A DNA stretch of 64,000 nucleotides from contig OW203985.1 of assembly GCA_934047225.1 (NCBI GenBank), positions 5,101,501 through 5,165,500 of the forward strand, given 5' to 3'. A program made the position numbers and the translations under genes. This document shows positions 53,985-64,000 of the stretch, piece by piece. The notes beneath the pieces were generated by a model that had not been told where the DNA came from, did no database searches, and saw only the letters and a program-made list of their open reading frames with translations. Within the stretch, counting starts at the first letter, position 1; each line of letters starts with the position of its first letter. The stretch is from Ypsolopha sequella. Its lineage: Eukaryota; Arthropoda; Insecta; Lepidoptera; Ypsolophidae.

Positions 53985-54305
53985 GTACCTATGAATGCCT
54001 GTGGTTTAGAAAAGTGCATACTTCTATGTTCGCAAATCGTTCTGAAAGGCCTGTTCGTTCACGTTACTGCCGTGATCGACTTCACGAAGAAATTCCGCAG
54101 ATCAAGACATTTTCGTACTTAGTGGTTGACAATAAAAGTACTTTGACAGGGTAGTTCTATCGTGAAATGAATTTTGGGAATGCTTATTGACTTGAACTGC
54201 GCATAATTTGATTTCTTATTACAGGTTATTAGGTATTTTAATCGTTCATTATTTGTTATTAGTTTTTATTCAAGATAAGTTGATGTTTATTTGATAGAAA
54301 TAAAA
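53985..54305 (+). repeat. Dispersed repeat (family F), copy 2
   Basis: CATACTTCTATGTTCGCAAA, TGATCGACTTCACGAAGAAA, TTGACAATAAAAGTACTTTG and TTTCTTATTACAGGTTATTA. Longest internal match to the copy at 63440-63690. Confidence 0.75.
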
Positions 54306-55572
54306 AAAAATGAAATTACCTCTGTAGTAATTGCGCTGTCATCGCTCATCATTGACATAATATTATTATTACGAATCCTATAAGTCTATGATTATTATGA
54401 TTTCTATTGTTGCCATTAACTCCATCTTCCTTGATTGAACAAAGACGCGACATCAGAACATCTATTTGATTGAGTTAAGAGGCGACTTAAAAAGTATCCA
54501 CTTAAATAGTTTACGGTTGTATCTCTGATACAAGCTACAGCATTTTTTGTACTAGAAACAAGCACAATTTTGGACTTAACTTATGTACCTACCTGCCTAC
54601 GATATAGTAATTTGTACTTAATAAAAAATATTATGCTAAACGAAAGATATCCTTTTATTAATTCCTTATTTACACAATATAACATGTGTCCCACTGGGGT
54701 AGACAGAGACCACTTTGCTATTAATTCTCTTGGCCTCCTTCCAAAGCAAGAGGATGTCACCAGAAAGGTCGGTGCCTCCTGCATTCTCTTTTTTTTCACA
54801 CTTTGATACGATATGATGTGTGGTAAGGAGATTGGTCGCGGTTCATTTCGATTTGGTTTATTTATCGTAGTCAAAAATCGACATTGTTACATCACTAGCA
54901 AAGCAACGAACTAGTGACAACCTACCTAATTAAGAAAAAACTAATACATATCCATCTCTCTCTAACGCACTAAAATGTCGTAAGAAAATCAAGGATAGGT
55001 GTCTTTCTCCGCGTATTATTTTAGCCAGGTTTCTATTTGTATTCCTTATTCTGAGCATTCAATAATGAATGTCCGTGATGAAAGGTAATGAATTTATCTT
55101 TGTTTATTTTTCGGCTTGCAATATATGCTAGTGCTGGGGCCCGGGGCAAATGCAGGAGCGTAAAGAGGCGGCATTCGAAGTAACTACTTACCTTATTTAC
55201 TCTGATACAACCTAATGCTTTTTTATATTATTAACTAAATATAATAATAGTAATTAAATTAAGCATGAAAAAGTTATAACATCCATATATTTATTCACAT
55301 TATTTACACCCGCTATAGAAGTTGCCCATGTTTAATAAATATCGAACTACACTTTGTGACTTACTCGACGGACTTTTATCTTCAAGTAATAATTGAGGTA
55401 AGGAAGTATTGTAATAGAAAAAAACCTAAATTGAATTCCTGATGGAATAGATTCTTTGACACTGAGAAAAAATATTTTGTGTCGCTTAACCACGCGTCAA
55501 TTAATCCAACGGTATATTTTGCTGTCACCTCGGTTAAAACCGTAAAAATAGGTACATTTTGGTAAATTATAC
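54306..55572. other. No recognisable gene
   Basis: A repeat-like phrase CCCACTGGGGTAGACAGAGA lies at 54691-54710. The two open frames around 54570-54874 are on opposite strands and lack support. Confidence 0.4.
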
Positions 55573-56421
55573 ATTAAGGTTAAACATCAGTCGCTCGGTA
55601 CAAAGTGCACAACTTAACCATGTTTTTCTTGTTAAGAAGTTAAAAGTGAAAAAGGTATTGGTCTATAGCAATTCACACCAATAGTTTATTATAAGTTAGG
55701 TTTATACATCAACAGTACAGACTCTATAGCAATTCACGCCAATAGTTCAGTATAAGTTAGGTTTATGAATCAATAGCTTGAAATTTAATGCACAATTAGC
55801 CATGATTTTGTCCAAACAAACTTAAAACAGCATTTTAAACTTGTTTGGACAAAATTGCGACTAATTGTACATTTTATTTCAAACTGTTGATGTATAAATC
55901 TAACTTATAATAAACTATTGGTGTGAATTGCTATAGACCAATATCTTTTTCACTTTTAACTTCTTAAGGCGATATGTAAAAAAATAGGGGTGCTTCTTTT
56001 TTGTGTATTTCATGAAATACACAGAAAATTTTAATAAATTTCTGGTATATGCATTTTGACTATATAATCTAGGGTTTTGAAATTAGAAAACATGTTTTGA
56101 TAAATTTTCTTCGATAGAATTAATTGTTGAAATGAGGTCTTCAAACACATTTTTTCTCCTTGTTTGACGAATAGGAACCATATACAGAACTCAAACATAT
56201 TTTATTAGGTGTGTTTCAACAATATCTAGAGATTTGATATTTGTTATGCTAGCTATTTTAGTTTTTTTATAAAAATTATAAAACTAACATTTTTCGCTTT
56301 CGCCCTGAATCTGCCCCTCTCGCACTGAGCGTGTTTTCGCTTGGAGTGACAAGAAAAACATAACAAGAAAAACATAGTTAAGTTGTGCACTTTGTACCGA
56401 ACGACTGATGTTTAACCTTAA
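55573..56421. mobile_element. Nested palindromic elements
   Basis: The outer arms, 55573-55634 and 56362-56421, are complementary (ATTAAGGTTAAACATCAGTC against GACTGATGTTTAACCTTAAA, through GTGCACAACTTAACCATG). Between them lie a TTAA-flanked fold-back (55632-55967) and a partial T3 element (55964-56352). The outer palindrome is thus the oldest layer. Confidence 0.85.
55632..55967. mobile_element. TTAA-flanked fold-back MITE (family T4)
   Basis: TTAAGAAGTTAAAAGTGAAA and TTTTCACTTTTAACTTCTTAA bound arms of about 80 bp. The left arm is tandemly duplicated with a 61-bp period (CTATAGCAATTCAC at 55663 and 55724). The centre is a second hairpin, TTTTGTCCAAACAA / TTGTTTGGACAAAA. Confidence 0.9.
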
Positions 56422-56739
56422 ACTGATGAATATCTATCTACATAAGAATAGGAATTATTTATTTGGTTGCCAATTCAAACACATACAAAAAAAATTATAA
56501 TAAAAAATTAAGTGGAAAACAAAATGGTCAGGGCGGTTAATATAGTCTTGTATTTAGTATAAATCTATTTTTATTAAGTTTAGTTTTTATATAGTATTTA
56601 TTTTAAAGGTGTTTAGTTTGTTTAAGTTCTTCATATTTTATACAATTATTTAGTTTTAAATTTAAGTTACCTTTTTGTATTTTAAGTTTAATAATAATAA
56701 GTTATACCTTATTAGTTATTACGTAATCTATTCTAGTAA
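56422..56739. other. No recognisable gene
   Basis: Very AT-rich, probably upstream part of the LINE 3' UTR that follows. Confidence 0.4.
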
Positions 56740-56860
56740 ATATTGCTATTATCAAATAAGTGCCGCCTTTGTACACCATGTTTGATTGTTTTATGTTTAT
56801 CTGTAATAATTTGTGTAAATGTGCAAAAATAAAAATGACATTAGATTATTATAAAGAATT
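56740..56860 (+). mobile_element. LINE 3' UTR remnant
   Basis: TTGCTATTATCAAATAAGTG, CCGCCTTTGTACACCATG and TTTGTGTAAATGTGCAAAAA parallel 21990-22070. Confidence 0.5.
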
Positions 56861-56949
56861 ACTAAATTTATATTCTTAAGCTAAAATTAACGATCATCCA
56901 ACACAAAACGAAAATTTATTAAATCATTATGTTTGTCCGTAGTTCTAAT

Positions 56950-57160
56950 GCCTTTAAATGAGATTTTTACGTCTTATAACGAAATCCATCGCTTTGTACA
57001 CTCATAATATAATTAAAGTGCATTACAAATTTGAAAAGATCAATCAGAAACAAACAAAACTTTTCAAAATACTTGTTTACTTGTTTGTAAATATTTATAG
57101 TAAACCTATACAAAGCGATGGATTTCGCTATAAAACAAACAACTTAGTTAACGTGAACTG
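56950..57160 (-). repeat. SINE family B pieces, inverted
   Basis: AACGAAATCCATCGCTTTGT, then AAAGATCAATCAGAAACAAA, then the reversed block CAAAGCGATGGATTTCGCTA. The head is missing and the tail motif occurs in both orientations. Confidence 0.65.
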
Positions 57161-57312
57161 TGAATTTCATAATTATCTGAAGCAAATGGCGACGACAGCG
57201 CCATCTATGCTTAGAGTTAACAAAGCGTGAAATCACATACCGCCCTCGTAAGTGTCCAAGTAGTTACAAAATTCGGTGGACAGGTATGCTGGAGAAATTG
57301 GAAGATCCAGGA

Positions 57313-57490
57313 TGAGTACCTCGATGGCGTAATCGGTAGCGCACTCATCATGTAAGCAAGAGGTCGCAGATTCGAATCCTGACCCGAGGTTTCTTTTAAA
57401 ATATTTATTTACCTGTTTATTTCTGATTTATTTTTTCTGGTTGGTAATGCACACTAATAATGTTTATGCTTTTGAAATATCATATTTCAT
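57313..57490 (+). mobile_element. SINE family B with tRNA-like head
   Basis: ACCTCGATGGCGTAATCGGT starts a cloverleaf-like head whose 7-bp acceptor strands (ACCTCGA, CCGAGGT) pair at six positions. It has a B box AGATTCGAATCCTG but no good anticodon stem. The body is CTGTTTATTTCTGATTTATT...GTAATGCACACTAATAATG. Not a functional tRNA. Confidence 0.75.
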
Positions 57491-57780
57491 AATTTTTAGG
57501 GTTCCGTACCCATGGAGTAAAAAGATACTATTACAAATGTTTTGTTCTTGTCGTTTTTAGTGAAATATTTTTTTCTGTGTCAGCAGTATATTTTATTATT
57601 TAACGCATCTTCATTGCGAAGACATTACTATTCACATCGGACGACACAGAGCAAGGTCTCGAGTGTTTTTCCGCAATACTGCCCAAGTCAACTTCGTTAA
57701 AGTAGGCTTTGTTTTACTCACTCATTGACTTATTAACATACCCACAAAGAGATAGGAATGACCTTTTAAGGTGATTCTAG

Positions 57781-57860
57781 AGGCGGTAGCTCAAGCGATA
57801 GAACGCTGGCCTCTTAAGGCGAATGGTTACGCCAACTGCAATTTGGACCTATCTTTGAAG
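57781..57860 (+). repeat. tRNA-like SINE head
   Basis: GAGGCGGTAGCTCAAGCGAT with AGAACGCTGGCCTCTTAAGG resembles the head of SINE family A. The B box is degraded. Confidence 0.5.
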
Positions 57861-58121
57861 GCCCACTCCTCCCACATGGGTGGTCCAAAAATTTTCATAA
57901 AAATATATGATAAGCATTATAGTCAAAAATAAATTTTAAGTTTCATAAACTGTTTTTCTATTGTTAGTTTTGGCAAAAAAAATCGAAAGTCATCGAAAGT
58001 TTCACATGATTAACACAAGAATTCTCTTACTCCTTCCAAACGCCTAAAGCGATTTTAATTATTATTTCACCAAATTATAGTAAATTTTTATAACTAAAAA
58101 ATTTAAGTTCAAAATTTTTTT

Positions 58122-58309
58122 TCGCTCGTGGCGTCTATGTGAAAAGTATTATTTTCTACTATTTTGCGCTAGCCGGAGACGCAGTGGTTGTCGTAACAGC
58201 CACTTTTCAAGGCACGCTGAAATGAACATTATTTCAATGTCGTTTCCGTTGATATTTGTACCGACACACATCGAGTTGCTTACATATTTAGCGTGATCAT
58301 ACGCCTTAA
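58122..58309 (-). mobile_element. TTAA-type MITE (family T1), fragment
   Basis: GAAATGAACATTATTTCAATGTCGTTTCC and ATTTGTACCGACACACATC match the T1 interior. The right end GATCATACGCCTTAA is present. The 96-aa minus frame over it is incidental. Confidence 0.75.
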
Positions 58310-58439
58310 TCTTGAAACCCAAGCCCGGCAATCCCAAAAAGATTCGGTCGGTCGTTTTTGACTCGTTTATACGTCCATCTCTGACGCACGCATAGAGAGT
58401 GTGATAGAGATGGATATACTTCCGACCGAATTTTGTCAC

Positions 58440-58530
58440 TTCGGAGTAGGCCTTCAGGTTCGATCTCCGGTCGGCCGGAGTTTTACGGAATTTTTGTGCA
58501 TAGTATTTGTATTAAGAGGATGGCATACCC
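58440..58530 (+). repeat. SINE family A, B-box fragment
   Basis: CAGGTTCGATCTCCGGTCGG, then GGAATTTTTGTGCATAGTAT. Confidence 0.65.
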
Positions 58531-58554
58531 TAGCAACTTTTTTTAATACCCGTC

Positions 58555-59030
58555 CAGCACAGTAAGTCTAATGGCAAAGACCTTATTTGCTTTTCATAGA
58601 GGCGATTACATGTTAGCTCATTGGCCTCTTGTTCTTGGACGCGTAATACTATTGATCACGCAGCGAAACAACAAATTGGTGTATTTTTAGCTAATACTTA
58701 AATATTTTGTAGGGAAAAAAATATTGTATTTAGGTAAAATCCCTTCATATTTCTATTGCCTATTTTATAAAAAAAAACAAGTTGATCTCTTAACCGCGTT
58801 TTTGAAACGAACGTTTGAAAACCAAAAAAAAGAGGGTGGAAAACATTTTTTTTTTGACAAAAGTATAATTCTTAATACATTGTTTACATCTATTGGTGGA
58901 ATCCCTAGATAAAAGATCGATAAATCTAATATATTTTCTTCAATATGAGGAGAGACCTATTTTCTTTCAATGAACCCTTGAAAACCTGGTGTCGTTGATG
59001 TTCTAGCGTCAGGTGTCCCGTTAATAACCA
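58555..59030 (+). repeat. Dispersed repeat shared with 43320-43885
   Basis: Matches the reverse complement of 43320-43885 throughout (GCGATTACATGTTAGCTCAT, GAAACAACAAATTG, AGGGTGGAAAAC, AATCCCTAGATAAAAGAT, CCCTTGAAAACCTGGTG). Uninterrupted here. Confidence 0.65.
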
Positions 59031-59196
59031 AAACTCCCTGAACGATGCTGACATTACTCCGAATTCAATTAGTAAGTAATTCAATGACGTGCTTAAGATA
59101 CCCACTTAACTTTATTGTGAACTATGTAAAACATAAAAACATTGTATATTAGAGTTATTATTAAAACTCGCGTGAGCTAACATACTAAATTATTTA

Positions 59197-59460
59197 GTTA
59201 ACGTCTAACAAAAAGGTGTAACCATACTTGAAGAGCTTACTCCGTCTATAGTATAGAACAACTTTTACTATGGAACAAACTTATATATCGAAAAAAAAAT
59301 TACTGTTTCATAGAAAAATGCAATGCCGCTCGTCCGAAATTTATGGAAGGGCAGATTTTTTTTTTTAGATTTCATGGTTGGCTCCATAGTAAAAGTTGTT
59401 CTATACCATGGACTCAATAAGCTCTTCAAATATGGTTACACCTTTCTGTTACACGTTGTA
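59197..59460. mobile_element. Fold-back MITE, TA target, copy 3
   Basis: Right end CTTTCTGTTACACGTTGTA followed by TA. The left end is decayed (AACGTCTAACAAAAAGGTG). The core is as in copies 1 and 2. Confidence 0.85.
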
Positions 59461-59708
59461 TAATACACGTTTCGTACATGTTCAAAATATATGTAATAAA
59501 ATTGTAAATATACGTGAACTAGATTAAAGTTTTATTTATTTAATGTAGCAATATATACACGATTAAAATAATAGGTGAAATATATATTATACACGGTGAA
59601 ATCCAATCAACCGCCCGAACCCATAACGGTTAGTTCAATAAATTCTTAGATTTCACTGGAGGCAGTGAACCGATCTTGCAGCTAGATCTATTCTTTATTC
59701 TTTATTGT

Positions 59709-59840
59709 ATATGCAGAGGGTTAGCTAGAATCAAAATAAAAGCAGTTTTGTTTACATATTAAGTTGGGTTTTTTTATATGCAGAGGGTTAGCTAGAATCA
59801 AAATAAAAGCAGTTTTGTTTACATATTAAGTTGGGTTTTT
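59709..59840. repeat. 67-bp tandem duplication
   Basis: ATATGCAGAGGGTTAGCTAG...AAGTTGGGTTTTT occurs twice head to tail, with only a difference in T-run length. Confidence 0.95.
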
Positions 59841-61404
59841 ATTACACAAAGCACAATGTATTACTTTGAAAGTACTAGCCATGTACTTAATAATTACCAT
59901 GCAAAACAGGCAGTTAAAATTCCTGATGGAAGTTACTTACATGTTGTGTACTAAATAGCTAAAACAAATAGTTTCATTTATTTTGATTACATTACATATT
60001 TACGGAAATAACAAAATCGCTTTAATTAAACAACAACATTAAATTACCATATTCCAGTTAGTTTTTTTAATCAATTTTTTTACATGCATATTATATACTC
60101 ACGCCTGTCTCTCAGAAAGGTAGGCAGAGACTACATATTTCCGTCTGCTACGATCCTGACAGACCTCTTTCGCTTCCACATTCATCAATCTAGTCTCAGA
60201 TAATATAATAGATCTAGTCAAACTTTTTTTTTTCCCGGTACTTTTTACTTTGCGGCAAGGTCAAGCATTACCTTCCACTTGCATAACCTCTTCTAAATTC
60301 CGCTTGAACATCCCAATTTTTTTTCTATTTCGTTCATTACCCTCGTAATTATAACCTTTGCATACAATTTGCCAACGAAGCTAAGAAGACTTACGCCACG
60401 GTAGCTTTTGCATTGCTGGTGTGAACCGTTTCCTTTATAATAATATAATAATTATTATTATCAATATAGGTGACTTTGATAAAGATTACTTTAATTGATA
60501 TAGCCAAATTTATACTGGGGACTCCATAAGTGGTTAGGCAGGACCTAGGTTCAATGACTCTGTAATGAACTGAATACGAATAAAACGACCAGATCAAAGT
60601 ACCTAAGCAGGTAATAATGTATTGAATACAAGAAACATAATAAATTAACTTACTTGTACAAACTGAAACATTTTTCTTGTTGTCACTTCTCCAGATGACA
60701 AAATCGAAAAAATATAGAAAAGGTAACTAATTCAAAGACAATGTGATGAGCTGGTGGCCAGCAGTTCATCACAGACTCTTTGTGCGAAATGCGAAAAATA
60801 TTTATCGTGCCCCTTTACTTGTTGAACAACAACCTCGGCTCATCTAAGCCTAAATTTTATTTTTCATATTTCATAGAAAGGGTAATTGAACCTAGTTACC
60901 TAGTAATCGCTTACAAAGTACCCAGTATAAATTTTATAGTAAAAGTATAAATGTTATTATATAATCAAAGTCCTTATGCCATATTCATTTTATCTTGGCG
61001 TGTCTAATCATACATTTTAAAAATATGTCATTCTGTTACCTTTAGAACGTAAGCTTTGTTTTTCTTAACTGTTATTTATTTATTTTTATTTTTGATTAAG
61101 GTTATGAAGTGTTGTGTATTTAAATAGTTATGAGGAACGGGGTGGACAGATAAACTCCCACAGGTTTTTGTTGCACTCTTGTATTGTGTAGTATTTTTGT
61201 AATAAAAATAATTAAATAAAATATGGCGGGACGATGACAGCCTTGCACTAATCTATTTATTTCTACGAGTGTCAAATGACATTTGATTTTATTATTTTCC
61301 TAATCATACATTTATTTCTGACGAAAAACTAACCGGTTTTATTACAATATTAGTTTTCAACTAGAATTATTATAAAAAAGCATAGTTTTCAATTTTTCAT
61401 TTGG
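59841..61404. other. No recognisable gene
   Basis: 60098-60200 (GCCTGTCTCTCAGAAAGGTA, CCGTCTGCTACGATCCTGAC) looks like a repeat fragment. No exon with splice and family support was found. Confidence 0.4.
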
Positions 61405-61551
61405 TTACGTAGCCGCCGATGATCCAAGAGTGTTTACCACAAAGATCTGCGTATGCGCATCAGTAGTCAATGTCCATTCCAACTGACCTTGAAGTTCGCT
61501 GCGAATGCCTAACCAGCACACATTTGGGACCTCTTGCTTCACATGATGCAC
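61405..61551 (-). pseudogene. Probable LINE RT extreme C-terminus
   Basis: The minus frame reads VHHVKQEVPNVCWLGIRSEL, QGQLEWTLTTDAHTQI and FVVNTLGSSAAT, then TAA. It resembles the W-L-G-I-R...W-x-V-N-x-x-G-S-S-A ending of some insect LINE proteins. The assignment rests on memory of that pattern alone. Confidence 0.4.
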
Positions 61552-62049
61552 CTAATAAGACTTCTATTTCAATCGTCGTAAGATCTATATTCTACTATTA
61601 TTACTGCATCAAAGGAATGAAAAATGGGTGTTGATAGTTCACGCATAGCATTCCCAATTCGCTTATGTTGTCTGATATTGACCCGAATTGCGTAATTCTA
61701 CAGGCCTTAATTGATTATTCTCAAGTGTTCTGATTAAGATAGGCCAGTATGATAGGCCTTAAGGGCCAGATCCAATAACAATAGTAGATTGTTAACCGAG
61801 GTTTAAAAACGAAAAAATCACACAAGATGGTTAGGCGCGTCCTTAAACAATCTTTCCAGGGAATTTCGTAAAATCTACGAAATGATACTATTAGTATTAA
61901 TACCGAGTTTTATTACAATCGGCTCATTAGTCTCTGAACTATCATCAAACAAGCAACCCAATTGGGAAGAAAGCGTTCACAACGGAGAAAATCGAGCACC
62001 GCGCTGTTATAAAGTTCCTTACCAAGCAAGGAAAAAAACGTCCAAGGCA

Positions 62050-62503
62050 TTACATCATTATGAACCTGAGTCTAATCAAGACTCAGTCGCAGTTAGGGTT
62101 ACCAGATCCAGTAACGTGAATTCCTGACAAAATACCAGATAATGCTGCCAGCAGGCAGCGCGATTTTCAACAGTTTTCGTTACAAATATATTAAAACTCA
62201 ATAAATACGAGCAACTACTCATCTGTTTTAAAAATTCCTGACAAATCCCATTTTTTCCTGATTTCCTAACAGAGGGCCAAAATTCCTGACATGTCAGGAA
62301 AATTCCTGTCTACTGGTAACCCTAGTCGGAGTTGGCCGAAAAACTCATGGCAACTGTTTTCTGGGACACTAAAGGAATCTGCTAATCGATTATAAGGAGA
62401 AGAACAATTCTGGAGTATTTGAAGGAAGCAATCAAAGAGAAAAGACAGGCAAAATTGACGAAAGGCGTCTTGCTCTTGTTTGTCTTGATTATTATCTATT
62501 CCC
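62050..62503 (+). pseudogene. mariner-type transposase remnant, interrupted
   Basis: The plus frame HHYEPESNQDSV is the mariner H-H-Y-x-P-E-S-x-x-x-S motif. After a 231-bp insertion the reading continues in another frame as KLMATVFWDTKGI (the V-F-W-D-x-x-G-I motif) and EYLKEAIKEKRQAKLTKGVL. Stops and missing catalytic aspartate regions show decay. Neither terminal repeat was found. Confidence 0.72.
62094..62324. mobile_element. Small hAT-like MITE in the mariner remnant
   Basis: Inverted ends TAGGGTTACCAGA and CTGGTAACCCTA. Flanks GTCGCAGT (62086-62093) and GTCGGAGT (62325-62332) form an 8-bp duplication with one mismatch. The interior repeats ATTCCTGAC in both orientations. No coding sequence. 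Confidence 0.85.
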
Positions 62504-62512
62504 AAACATGAA

Positions 62513-63073
62513 AAAACCGGCCAAGTGCGAGTCGGACTCAAGCACGAAGGGTTCCGTACCATTATCTATAATAATACAGATCGCGCCAAACTTCTAGTCC
62601 GCTCGGAAGTTGCTCTTCCCAAGAACGGCCCATACATTTTGTTCCTGCTGATGTGAATCGCCCTGTGTTTAGAGGGGACAAAAAGTTTGGCGCGATCTGA
62701 ACCCGTTAACTTTTAAAGCCTACTTAGCTGTGATAGTTTTCTTTTTAATTTCGTTATGTAATACTACAGCCGTGATTTTTTTCACGTCTCCAAATACAAC
62801 CGTTTCGCCAGGAGGGGTGGGGACACTTGACACTAACAAAAATTAACACTTTTTAGTTTAATATTTCGCAAACGAAACTCTGGATCGAAAAATAGTCTTC
62901 TCACACCCCTAATACCACTTTATCGGCGTGATAAATATGTATACCCATGCCAAATTACAGCTTTCTAGTACTAATAGTCTCTAAGCTAAGCCGCGGACAG
63001 ACAGACAGACAGACAGACGGACATGACGAAACTATAAGGGTTCCTTGTTGTTGACTATGGAACCCTAAAAAAG
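62513..63073 (+). mobile_element. Lepidopteran GGCCAAGTGCGAG element, long copy
   Basis: Starts AAAAAACCGGCCAAGTGCGA, includes GAAGGGTTCCGTACCATTA and a (GACA)n run (62998-63018), and ends GACTATGGAACCCTAAAAAA. A block with inverted GATCGCGCCAAACTT / AGTTTGGCGCGATC (62580-62698) is nested in it. Confidence 0.85.
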
Positions 63074-63439
63074 CTTCGTGGCAAGAAATTTTCAAGTGAT
63101 TAAGATGTGAAGGACGCAGTGTCAGCGTATTTTGAGGACAAAAATGAATATTTTTCTTTTGATGGTATGCATTCAAAAAATGAATGCAGGTGAATATATA
63201 GAAAAAAAAAATATTTGCGAATGTTTATTTACCCTCCTTACCTCCCATTCCACGAATTTATTCCCATTACACATTCACCCTCGTAGTGAAGTCTCTAGAT
63301 GAGTAAAGATGCTTGAAGCCTTGCCCTATTTTTAGTTTACTTTTTTCTCAGGGAATAAAAAGTGTCACTTAAACTTGATCTAATTGAAAACGAAAAAAGC
63401 AGTGGGTTGTGTCAGAAATACAACCGTACGATTTAAAAA
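63074..63439. other. No recognisable gene
   Basis: Nothing identified. Confidence 0.4.
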
Positions 63440-63690
63440 CGTAACTATCTGTAATAAGAAACTTAATTATGCGCAGATCAATTCAATAAGCTCTCTCAAC
63501 ATTCATTTCACAACAGAACTTCTCTGTCTAGGAACTTTTATTGTCAAGCAGTAAATACTAAAATGCCTTGATCTGCGGAATTCTCTCGTGAAGTCGATCA
63601 CGGATGTGACGTAAGTTCTGAACAGGCCGCCCATGGAGGAAAATGAAGCCGCCCAATACGAGCTGAGAACATAGAAGTATCCACTCCAAA
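63440..63690 (-). repeat. Dispersed repeat (family F), copy 3
   Basis: On the minus strand GAGTGGATACTTCTATGTTC, GTGATCGACTTCACGAGAGA, TTGACAATAAAAGTTCC and GTTTCTTATTACAG. Best match to 53985-54305. Confidence 0.75.
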
Positions 63691-63856
63691 ATATTAATTT
63701 TATTGACACCAACAAAAATCTTACAAAATAAAATAACATATACAGACTCTAAAGTGGCTTGGATATAATAATGTCACAATGAAAGTGACTATAATTAATG
63801 GTATTTTTTTTTATTATTTAATTATTGAATTATGAATTTTTTTGACATATTTACTT

Positions 63857-64000
63857 TTTCAATGCAAGTGCTTGTAAAGGCCCACTTTTTATGCATCAAA
63901 ACCGAACAGAAAGTCGATTATTTTGCCCTACGGCTTTATTTTTTCTTTATTTATATACGAGAAGTTGGCTTACCTGCAACCTTTGCTGTGTACCATAAAT
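63857..64000 (+). repeat. 390-bp dispersed repeat (family 1), copy 7, cut by window end
   Basis: TTCAATGCAAGTGCTTGTAAAGG, TGCATCAAAACCGAACAGAA, CCTTTGCTGTGTACCATAAAT. Continues beyond the window. Confidence 0.9.

Noticed and set aside
58149..58439. 96-aa minus-strand frame
   Set aside because: Overlaps the T1 MITE fragment and does not correspond to any conserved frame in its other copies.
61882..62127. Small secreted peptide gene with signal-like N-terminus
   Set aside because: Its C-terminal half is a mariner transposase motif (HHYEPESN) and the last residues are encoded by an inserted MITE.

Overview
This window is eukaryotic, AT-rich nuclear DNA, almost certainly from a moth or butterfly (Lepidoptera). 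The evidence is the dispersed repeats: several copies of the GGCCAAGTGCGAG / GGGTTCCGTACC element, tRNA-headed SINEs, CR1/Jockey-type LINE 3' ends carrying the GGTTGxCTGGAAGA motif, and many fold-back MITEs. Genus and species cannot be read from the sequence.

One host gene is recognisable. Three minus-strand exons (42278-42106, 34274-34081, 7763-7481) join in perfect phase. They encode the end of an NRF domain, the first membrane helix, and the start of an acyltransferase-3 domain of a 'nose resistant to fluoxetine' (nrf-6-like) protein. Its two complete introns are 7.8 kb and 26.3 kb. The signal peptide and 5' NRF half (expected above 42.3 kb) and the rest of the acyltransferase domain (expected below 7.5 kb) were not found, so most or all of the window may be intron of this single gene.

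Layout: 1-7.5 kb is downstream intron with SINEs, a 129-bp coding-derived tandem repeat and hairpin MITEs. 7.8-34.1 kb is the giant intron. It holds a 35-bp minisatellite, a four-level nest of transposons (12.8-14.9 kb), remnants of a YqaJ-nuclease-like gene on the minus strand (15.5-18.4 kb), and repeated copies of a ~390-bp element. 34.3-42.1 kb is an intron dominated by a 3.25-kb satellite of alternating 72- and 76-bp units. 42.3-64 kb is mosaic. It contains a deleted hAT transposon with a perfect 8-bp target duplication, three fold-back MITEs end to end (50.6-51.8 kb), a THAP zinc-finger pseudogene (52.7-53.9 kb), nested TTAA-flanked palindromes (55.6-56.4 kb) and a mariner remnant interrupted by a small hAT MITE (62.1-62.5 kb).

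No convincing intact autonomous transposon, rRNA, functional tRNA, CRISPR array or bacterial-type operon was seen. The most distinctive observations are the repeated use of TTAA targets by several palindromic families with GGC-type ends, the nested insertion that can be undone exactly in a LINE reading frame, and the two higher-order tandem arrays.
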